This document shows, piece by piece, positions 57,198-64,000 of a stretch of DNA of 64,000 nt (position 1 is its first letter; each line of letters starts with the position of its first letter). The position numbers and the translations under genes are program-made. This DNA comes from Plasmodium relictum (taxonomy: Eukaryota; Apicomplexa; Aconoidasida; Haemosporida; Plasmodiidae), in the NCBI RefSeq assembly GCF_900005765.1, contig NC_041681.1, forward strand, positions 310,001 through 374,000, in the 5' to 3' direction. Below the pieces are notes generated by a model that worked only from the letters and a program-made list of their open reading frames with translations, searched no databases and had not been told where the DNA came from.

Positions 57198-57544
57198 TAT
57201 CATTCAATTTTTAAAAAACGAAAAATATTATACTTCACAGATAGTTATATTTTAAATATGTTTATTATTTATTATATAATGTAAAATTTATAAAATTATA
57301 AAAGGATATTTTCATTATTTTATAAAATATCTCGAAAAAGTAAAATTTTTAAATGAAAAATTATTTTAAAATAATTTATATATACATATATATTATATAT
57401 ATAAACATTTAAAAATTTTTAAATTTCCCATCATAAAATGAATTTACTCAGTGTGGTGGAATTATAATTCGATTTAAGGTTTTTAGTTTCACCTTATTAT
57501 TAAACTTAAAATATATACTTAATACTTTTTAATAAAATTAAGAT
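57198..57544. other. Spacer between tRNA-Ala and tRNA-Glu
   Basis: About 350 bases; AT-rich, with no further gene seen. The two tRNA genes converge here. Confidence 0.4.
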
Positions 57545-57616
57545 TTCCCACGCCGGGAATTGAACCCGGGCCTTTCGGGTGAGAGCCGAATATCCTAGCC
57601 ACTAGACCACGTGGGA
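57545..57616 (-). tRNA. tRNA-Glu (CTC)
   Basis: A 72-nt cloverleaf on the minus strand. The acceptor TCCCACG pairs with CGTGGGA, with discriminator A. The D-arm is GGTCTAGTGGCTAGGATA. The anticodon stem TTCGG/CCGAA has loop CTCTCAC, giving anticodon CTC. The T-arm is CCCGGGTTCAATTCCCGG. It is the classic eukaryotic Glu tRNA sequence and decodes GAG. Confidence 0.96.
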
Positions 57617-58012
57617 TTTAGATAAGGTGTTTTTAGAATAGTTATTATTATTGTTTTTTTATTTATTTATAAGGCAATTTATCAATATTATATTTTCGAT
57701 TACTATAATTTATATTTATTTTCTTCATATATAAATAGAAAAATAATTATAACTATGATTAAATATTTGTAAGTTAAAAAAAAAAAATTTAACAAAAAAA
57801 AAAAAAAATGCGTTATTTTTGATGATACAAAAAAATTATGGATATTAAAGAAATTATTTAATGAACAAATAAAAAATATTATGAATTAATATTTATAATT
57901 TTACAATAATAATTTATAAGGATTCAAATTTATAATAAATAAATTAACGTTAATTTGTAAAAACTTCAATAATTCAAAAAAAATTAATTTTTATTGTATA
58001 TTTATTTTATTT
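57617..58012. other. Spacer downstream of small secreted protein gene
   Basis: About 400 bases with A runs near 57777-57808. No gene is seen. Confidence 0.4.
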
Positions 58013-58408
58013 CTATAAATATATGTTTTTGCTTATTTCTTCCTTTATATCTTTAATATTATTTTTATAATTTCTTTTTGAAGAATATTTAATTTTAAAG
58101 TTTTTATTATTTCCCTTTTTTTTTTTTTTATCAATAATAAGTAAACCTTCATTTTCCATACCTTCAATATCTAATGAACTCAATTCTTTTAAGAACTGCA
58201 TATAATTAGACAAATCATTTAAGATATTTTTTTCTCTTTTTATTGTGTGACTTAAACTAACTGAATTCAGTACATTCATAATATTATCATCAATAGATTT
58301 AGTTATTCCTTTTTCATTTTTAAATGAATTTCTCTCACACTTTATTATTTTATTTATTACTAAACAAATTATTAGTAGAATAACTGTAAGATTTTTTATT
58401 TTTATCAT
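58013..58408 (-). CDS. Small secreted protein of unknown function
   Basis: Single exon, 131 residues. The start is a clear signal peptide (IKNLTVILLIICLVINKII, residues 4-22) with a likely cleavage after Cys24. The mature part of about 107 residues has a helical middle (NYMQFLKELSSLDIEGMENE near 68-87) and a Lys/Asn-rich end. There is no PEXEL motif, no second membrane segment and no Cys after the signal, so it is probably secreted or soluble in the vacuole or secretory organelles. I do not recognise a family. A spliced extra exon cannot be excluded, but nothing in the sequence demands one. A (TA)n run sits about 40 bases before the ATG. Confidence 0.7.
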   Translation of the reverse strand: MIKIKNLTVILLIICLVINKIIKCERNSFKNEKGITKSIDDNIMNVLNSVSLSHTIKREKNILNDLSNYMQFLKELSSLDIEGMENEGLLIIDKKKKKGNNKNFKIKYSSKRNYKNNIKDIKEEISKNIYL

Positions 58409-58445
58409 CTTGAAAAGAAAAAAACAGAGAAAATAAATGAATATA

Positions 58446-58448
<3 letters not shown>

Positions 58449-58505
<57 letters not shown>
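58449..58505. repeat. (TA)n microsatellite upstream of secreted-protein gene
   Basis: About 28 uninterrupted TA units in the putative 5' leader or promoter of the minus-strand gene starting at 58408. Confidence 0.88.
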
Positions 58506-58510
<5 letters not shown>

Positions 58511-59583
58511 TAATTATACTTTATTTGTTTTTCCTTTTTTTTAATTGCTTATTTTATTTTATCTATATTTTTTTATTATTTAAATGCTATAAAATGTAGT
58601 ATTTTACAATACTATGAAAGAAAATATAATTTTTTTTTAATTTACAATTAAAATATATGTTTTTTTATTTTTTTTTTTTAATTAAAAATGTGATAATCCC
58701 TTTCATATATATTCCTTATATATATTTTTTTTTCTGAAATGTGTAACTACAATTATACAAAATAAGATTTCTTTATATTTACATATAAAAGAATAGTATG
58801 AATTCCTACTATATAAATATATGTTGTATACTTTGAATAATGTTCTTCCATATTTTGTGTTTTTCAAAAAAGAATTATTATTATTTTACAATTTTAAATG
58901 AAAAAATAAACAAATGAATAGACAGTAACTTTTTAAATTTCATATAATTGTTTCTTTTTTTTTTTAATACCTTATATATTTAATGAATAATTTATTAAAA
59001 AGATTCTTATTTATTTGTACTTGAAAAACAAAAATATTATAATTTTTAATTTTTTGCTCAGCATATATAAGAATATTTTTCTTCATATATTACAGTTAAA
59101 AACTTTCACTTCTATAAATGACACCTATATATTTAAAGAATGAAAGTTATCCCCTTTTTAATTTTTAAGACTATACTATTCTAGTAAATATATTATAGTA
59201 TAATTAATTTTTTAATTACTATACTTCTATGTTTCTATATTTTTACTTGTATATAAAAATATGTAAAAATATTAAAGGGATGTAATGATTTATACTTCTT
59301 ATAGTTCTAATATAAAAATAAATAACATGAATCTTTAAATTATTTATATATATGTACGGAAATGTTTAAATGTTTGGTTATCCAATCATACTTATGATTG
59401 TGATTTAATAAATATGATGAAATTCTTAATTAAAAAATAAGATATTATGTAATTATATATAAAGTTATAAGTGTTATTGACATAATAAAAGAATATAATA
59501 TGCGTATTTATTAAAAAGAAAAATAAATAAATAAATAAATATATATATATACATTAATACAGTAATATATTTTGATAAATTTT

Positions 59584-59589
<6 letters not shown>

Positions 59590-59625
<36 letters not shown>
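59590..59625. repeat. (TA)n microsatellite
   Basis: About 17 TA units followed by a short TG run. Confidence 0.85.
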
Positions 59626-59631
<6 letters not shown>

Positions 59632-59806
59632 AAATTATCAAATATTTTTTACTTTCAGTAATGCTTCTATAACACAAAAAAAATAAAAAATAAAATAAAA
59701 TAAAATAAAAGAATATATTAAAATTATTATTGTAGAATTTTTTTTATGTATTCAATATATAATATATGAAAAAATTAAAAACTTTATAAAAATTTTGATT
59801 AAATAT

Positions 59807-62800
59807 TTAATTAAAATATAAATGAAAAAATAAATATTTTAAGGCCCTTGTATTTATTTTTATGTAGTTTTCATTATAACAAAGTTTTAAAATGTAAGAA
59901 TAATAAACTTTTAATTTAGTATTATTTATATTATTTTTAATTTCATCTATCTTTTTTATCTTTTTTTCATTTTTCACAAATAAAAGCAGTTGTTTAATGT
60001 ATCTTATCCTATAAAAGTTCGTTAAGTTATCAAATATATTTTTTGATAAAAATTTTTCATCAATTTTTTTAAAATATATTTTAAAATCTTTTATATTTTT
60101 AATTTCTTCAGAAGAATTTAAACCAGTTTTTTCAACTTCCTTTATGTAATTGTTTACTACGTTTTCTTTGTCTTCTTTTCTTATAAATTTTCTCTTTTTT
60201 TTTTTTTTTTTTGTTTGATGAAAAATATCTGTGTATTCATCTGATAATTTGATTTCGTCAAGTTGACTAAATGATAAAAAGGCATCATAACTATATATCC
60301 AAGGATCGTAAAAATAAAATAATTTTTTTTTTTTTTTAATTTTATAATTTATGTATAATGTAAACAATGTTTCCAAATTTTCAAAAATATTAGTTATGGC
60401 ATTGACACCAGGTATTACAATCTTAAAAAAAATGTGATAAAAGTGTGTATTTTTTTTAATGTATGATTCCAATTGCTTCTCTATTATTTCAATTTTCTCA
60501 CTAATTTTTAAATCTCTTACAACATTCGTTAAATTATTAATATATTTTTCATTATGAGGGTTTTCAAAGCAATAAAGAAATAATTGTTGTAAATTTTTTA
60601 TTTTCAATAAGCATATATTTTTCTTACAGTTTTTTATAATGTTATCAATTATATCCTTTATATTTTTATTTAATTTTCTTTCTATATTATTATTAATAAA
60701 AAAAAAATTTTTTCTTTTTGAAAATTCGTTCTCACAATTTACAGAAGCATTTTCTTTCTCCTCTTTTAAACTATCCACACTAATTTTTTCTTCTTTTAAG
60801 ACTTCTACATTTATTTTTTTTTTATTCAAATCATATACATGCTTTTCTTCTTTTGGGTCACTTACACTTTCTACTCTATCTTTTGAATCATTTACATTTT
60901 CTACTTTATCTTTTGAATCATTTACATTTTCTACTTTATCTTTTGAATCATTTACGTATTCTACCTTATCTTTTGAATCATTTACATTTTCTACTTTATC
61001 TTTTGAATCATTTACGTATTCTACCTTATCTTTTGAATCATTTACGTATTCTACCTTATCTTTTGAATCATTTACATTTTCTACTTTATCTTTTGAATCA
61101 TTTACATTTTCTACTCTATCTTTTGAATCATTTACGTGTTCTACTTTATCTTTTGAATCATTTAAATGTTCTATCTTATCTTTTGAATCATTTAAATGTT
61201 CTACCTTATTTTTTGAGTCACTTACATTTTCTATTATATCTTTTGATTGCATACCATTTGCATATTCTTCTTTTTTATTGTAAATGCCTTCTTGGATAAA
61301 AAAATTATCTTCAAATATTTTTGAATTTTTATTATTAGTATTGAATTCAAAAGATTCATTTGCATCATCTTTAATATATTTAAAAATAATTTTATTAATA
61401 TTTTTAAAGAAATAATTTAATAAATTATCAAAAATATTTATTTTTTTCTTAAAAGGTGGTATAGACAAAGGAAGAAAAAAAATCAACAAATTAAAACAAC
61501 AGTTATTAATTTTATAAATGTTTCTCTTTATTAATTTAAAACTTTTACTTTTTTTAATTATTTTTACTATTATTTTTTTTTGTTTCTCATCTATAGTTGA
61601 TTTATTCAATTCTTCATAAATTTTATGCAAATAATTATAAATTTTTCTTAGAACATATACTATTCTTTTCTTATTTAAATAGTTAATCAAAGTACTTAAG
61701 AGTTTATCATAATTTTTTTTTTTTATATCAAATATTAATATATACCAAAGTTCTATTAACAAATTAATAAATACTAAGAAATAAAGAGAATAACTCATAT
61801 TTTTATAAAAAACCTCAAGTGTTAGTATTTTTTCATGTTTTTTATAAAAATCATTAATAAAATGATGTGTATTACTTATATTATTAATTAAAATGTTTTT
61901 CTTATTAATATATTTATTCATATTATCTACATATATATTAAAAAAGAAAAAATCATTTATATCCATATTAAATATTTCATTAATAAATTTATGTATAAAA
62001 TCGTTGTAATCATACATTTCATTAAATCCACTTTTCATTATATTTTTTATTTTTTTTAAATAAATTTGAAAATTTGGAATATTTAATTCTGTATAAGAAA
62101 GCTTATCATTTTGATAAAAAACAGAAAAATGTTCTAGATAATTTTTTGTCATTAACATTTCATAAATAGTATCAAAACTTTTCAAAACATGTTCGTTAAA
62201 TAATTCATTTGATTCTGATACAAAAAAATTATTTATTTTTTTATTTTCAATTTCAATGTAATTTAAAAGTTCATTACTAATTTGATAATTAGACATTTCT
62301 TTACATATGTTAATGGTATTATTTGATCCCTTTTTTATTTCATCATATTTATTTTCTTCTTCAGCTTTAAATGATACATCATTTTTTACATTTTTTTTAT
62401 TACAATCACTCAAATTATCAAAATAAGCATAAACATCATCGAATTTTTTATCAAATACGGAATCTTTCTTATTTATATTATCGGAAATAATTGTTTCAGA
62501 AATAAAATTATTTTTGTCAAATAGAGTTTTTAGTTCATCATTTGAATTTCCTTGTGTTTCATCATTTTCGTTTTCATTAATTTCCAAGCTATTAAAAAAC
62601 TTCTCATCATTTTTGTATTCGCTTAAATTGATTTTTTCATTTTCATAAATATTCTCTTCGTTTATGTTATCTCCAATTATATCTTTACTAACATTTTCTA
62701 TTTCTTCTATTATTTCATAAAAAGATGTATTCTCATTCTCAATTATAATTTCGTGACTATTCTTTCCTTCTATATAATAATCTCTACATGCTACTTCAAT

Positions 62801-64000
62801 TTTTGAATCATTTTCGTCTTCTTTTCCATTCTCCAAATATTGAATAGAATCTTTTTTATTCAAAGTATTATTTTTGCTATACTTTTTGCTTATATCAATT
62901 TCAAAAATATTTTCTTCATTATTTTCGTATATAAAATTTTTATTTTCAACAATACTACTATCTTGTTCTTCAAAAAGATCTATTCCTTGTTGTTCAACTA
63001 TAATTTTTTTATCACATATTTGATAATTAATATCTCCTTCATTTACTTTATTATTATCATTACTTATTTCAAAAGAAAATTCTTCATAATTTTTATCAGA
63101 AGAAAGAATATTTTCATTTTTTTTATGAATTTCTCCTGGTAAAAAGAAATAATCACCTAATTCTATTATATCCTTATATTTTTCTTTTACTTTGCTATTA
63201 TAAAAATTTTTATCAAATTCTGTATTAATTACATTTGAGTTATTTTGATACATTTTATTGATATTATTTACTACCTTTTCATAGGAGTTGCTAAAAGTAG
63301 TTTCAATCATATTTAAATTTTCTTTTTCTTTTTCCTTTTTATTTATCATATTATTATTATTTTTGTTGATATTTTCAAAATAAATTTTATTTGAATTGCT
63401 TATAAATAAATCCTTATCATAAGATTCAATTTCATTTTTTATTTTTTTATTTTTTTCATCTTCATAAGTATATTCCTTAAAATAATCATTCTTAAAATTT
63501 TGATTATCTAAACTAGTATTTATTTCTAATACATTTATGTTCCTATCTCTATTCGAGTTATCATCATTGCTAATATTTAAGTTTTTTTTATAAAAATTAA
63601 AATCATATTCTTCAATTAATGAATCACTGTGACTATATAATTTGTTATTACTATCCAATATACTGTTACTCTTATTAATTAAATTAATATTATTGTCATT
63701 TACATTATTGCTATTATCTAACCAATTATTATTATTTTTATTTACATCGATATTACTAATTAAATAATCATCATTGTAAGTTGAATCTTTTTTCGTATAG
63801 AGCCCCACTAAATTAAGATTATTATCTTTTTCGATTATATCTTCTCTTTCCAAATTCTCATTAATGCTCGAATCAAAATCAAAGTTATTTTTATAAAAAT
63901 GATCACAAATAAACACATCTAATTTATTTGTAAAATAATTTTCCTCATTAAGATTATTTAAAAAAAAATTATTTTCTTTTTCTCTTATTTCAGGAATATT
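59807..64000 (-). CDS. Large acidic protein with decapeptide repeats, 5' end beyond the window
   Basis: At least 1397 residues. The frame stays open to the last base of the window, and the first upstream candidate at 63916 is only a GTG, so the N-terminus lies outside. I do not recognise a family. The visible N-terminal 550 residues are Asn/Glu/Asp-rich. A central region of about 350 residues (beginning ELLNYIEIENKKINNFF) looks folded and helical, with a hydrophobic segment YFLVFINLLIELWYILIF that may be buried or span a membrane. Next comes a tandem array of the decapeptide NDSKDKVENV. A Lys-rich helical C-terminal part follows, including YFYDPWIYSYDAFLSFSQLD and RIRYIKQLLLFVKN. The mixture of helical blocks with a charged repeat array is typical of Plasmodium structural or surface-associated proteins, but no function is supported. 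Confidence 0.8.
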   Translation of the reverse strand, partial: NIPEIREKENNFFLNNLNEENYFTNKLDVFICDHFYKNNFDFDSSINENLEREDIIEKDNNLNLVGLYTKKDSTYNDDYLISNIDVNKNNNNWLDNSNNVNDNNINLINKSNSILDSNNKLYSHSDSLIEEYDFNFYKKNLNISNDDNSNRDRNINVLEINTSLDNQNFKNDYFKEYTYEDEKNKKIKNEIESYDKDLFISNSNKIYFENINKNNNNMINKKEKEKENLNMIETTFSNSYEKVVNNINKMYQNNSNVINTEFDKNFYNSKVKEKYKDIIELGDYFFLPGEIHKKNENILSSDKNYEEFSFEISNDNNKVNEGDINYQICDKKIIVEQQGIDLFEEQDSSIVENKNFIYENNEENIFEIDISKKYSKNNTLNKKDSIQYLENGKEDENDSKIEVACRDYYIEGKNSHEIIIENENTSFYEIIEEIENVSKDIIGDNINEENIYENEKINLSEYKNDEKFFNSLEINENENDETQGNSNDELKTLFDKNNFISETIISDNINKKDSVFDKKFDDVYAYFDNLSDCNKKNVKNDVSFKAEEENKYDEIKKGSNNTINICKEMSNYQISNELLNYIEIENKKINNFFVSESNELFNEHVLKSFDTIYEMLMTKNYLEHFSVFYQNDKLSYTELNIPNFQIYLKKIKNIMKSGFNEMYDYNDFIHKFINEIFNMDINDFFFFNIYVDNMNKYINKKNILINNISNTHHFINDFYKKHEKILTLEVFYKNMSYSLYFLVFINLLIELWYILIFDIKKKNYDKLLSTLINYLNKKRIVYVLRKIYNYLHKIYEELNKSTIDEKQKKIIVKIIKKSKSFKLIKRNIYKINNCCFNLLIFFLPLSIPPFKKKINIFDNLLNYFFKNINKIIFKYIKDDANESFEFNTNNKNSKIFEDNFFIQEGIYNKKEEYANGMQSKDIIENVSDSKNKVEHLNDSKDKIEHLNDSKDKVEHVNDSKDRVENVNDSKDKVENVNDSKDKVEYVNDSKDKVEYVNDSKDKVENVNDSKDKVEYVNDSKDKVENVNDSKDKVENVNDSKDRVESVSDPKEEKHVYDLNKKKINVEVLKEEKISVDSLKEEKENASVNCENEFSKRKNFFFINNNIERKLNKNIKDIIDNIIKNCKKNICLLKIKNLQQLFLYCFENPHNEKYINNLTNVVRDLKISEKIEIIEKQLESYIKKNTHFYHIFFKIVIPGVNAITNIFENLETLFTLYINYKIKKKKKLFYFYDPWIYSYDAFLSFSQLDEIKLSDEYTDIFHQTKKKKKKRKFIRKEDKENVVNNYIKEVEKTGLNSSEEIKNIKDFKIYFKKIDEKFLSKNIFDNLTNFYRIRYIKQLLLFVKNEKKIKKIDEIKNNINNTKLKVYYSYILKLCYNENYIKINTRALKYLFFHLYFN
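60851..61240 (-). repeat. 30-bp tandem repeat array coding for decapeptides
   Basis: Thirteen contiguous 30-bp units, of which the eleven at 60881-61210 are nearly identical. Read on the minus strand they code for NDSKDKVENV with variants ending EYV, EHV and EHL. The two main DNA variants (ACATTTTCTACTTTATC and ACGTATTCTACCTTATC) are interspersed, and the outer units are more diverged. The length in multiples of three keeps the frame. Confidence 0.95.

Larger units (their letters stand above)
58409..59806. promoter_or_regulatory. Intergenic region with microsatellites
   Basis: About 1.4 kb between two minus-strand genes. It holds the promoter of the secreted protein and the 3' end of the large repeat protein. 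Two (TA)n runs are present. No gene is seen. Confidence 0.4.

Noticed and set aside
60851-61240. CRISPR-like regular repeats
   Set aside because: The units are contiguous without spacers, in frame inside a protein gene, and the genome is eukaryotic.
60639-61299. Two long overlapping plus-strand frames with Ser/Phe or Leu/His repeats
   Set aside because: They are antisense to the 30-bp repeat array. Because the unit length is a multiple of three, a repeat without stops stays open in several frames.
63914-63916. Start of the large repeat protein at 63916
   Set aside because: The codon there is GTG and the frame remains open to the window end, so the gene is treated as partial.

Overview
The window is nuclear DNA of a haemosporidian parasite, most likely a Plasmodium with an extremely AT-rich genome (falciparum-like or avian type). 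The evidence is overwhelming A/T content with long poly(dA:dT) and (TA)n tracts, asparagine-rich inserts in nearly every protein, short GT..AG introns, eukaryotic tRNA genes, a PEXEL export motif and several apicoplast-type leader peptides. From memory, the gene order (RPA1, release factor, REI1-like zinc finger, actin-like, EVP1-like exported protein, PPM phosphatase, RRP4, GTPase, TilS, DEAD helicase) matches the middle of P. falciparum chromosome 4. I could not check this, so the exact species is left open.

Layout. 1-756 (-): N-terminal part of the replication protein A large subunit, running off the left edge. 1700-2654 (+): four-exon GGQ peptide-release/ribosome-rescue factor with a signal peptide. 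4166-5791 (+): REI1/ZNF622-like 60S biogenesis factor. 6496-8458 (-): seven-exon actin-related protein. 9880-12046 (-): two-exon PEXEL exported protein. 12.0-16.9 kb: large gene-poor region with tRNA-Ser(AGA) and tRNA-Ile(TAT) and some degenerate repeated islands. 16897-19656 (-): PP2C phosphatase. 21622-22620 (+): exosome RRP4. 23289-23969 (-): coiled-coil protein. 25865-27475 (+): three-exon Fes1/HspBP1-like Hsp70 exchange factor. 27916-30174 (-): circularly permuted (YlqF/RbgA-type) GTPase. 31756-35148 (+): Asn-rich protein. 35998-38463 (-): coiled-coil protein with a MAD1-like C-terminus. 41206-44670 (+): Asn-rich protein with a split AP2-like DNA-binding domain. 45454-46050 (-): small helical protein. 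46448-49174 (-): tRNA(Ile)-lysidine synthetase. 49941-51917 (+): very divergent TBP-like protein. 52528-56265 (-): degenerate DEAD-box helicase. 57126-57616: tRNA-Ala(TGC) and tRNA-Glu(CTC). 58013-58408 (-): small secreted protein. 59807-64000 (-): large acidic protein with a 30-bp tandem repeat array, open to the right edge.

The genes do not form operons and have long intergenic regions. Three of them (GGQ factor, permuted GTPase, TilS) would serve organellar, probably apicoplast, translation. Others serve chromatin or transcription (TBP-like, AP2-like, actin-related), RNA processing (RRP4), ribosome assembly (REI1-like), DNA replication (RPA1) and mitosis (MAD1-like). The most interesting observations are the TBP-like fold with a roughly 375-residue insert, the interrupted AP2 domain, the MAD1-like C-terminus and the helicase with decayed ATPase motifs. 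Exon structures were worked out by eye from splice signals and reading-frame agreement.
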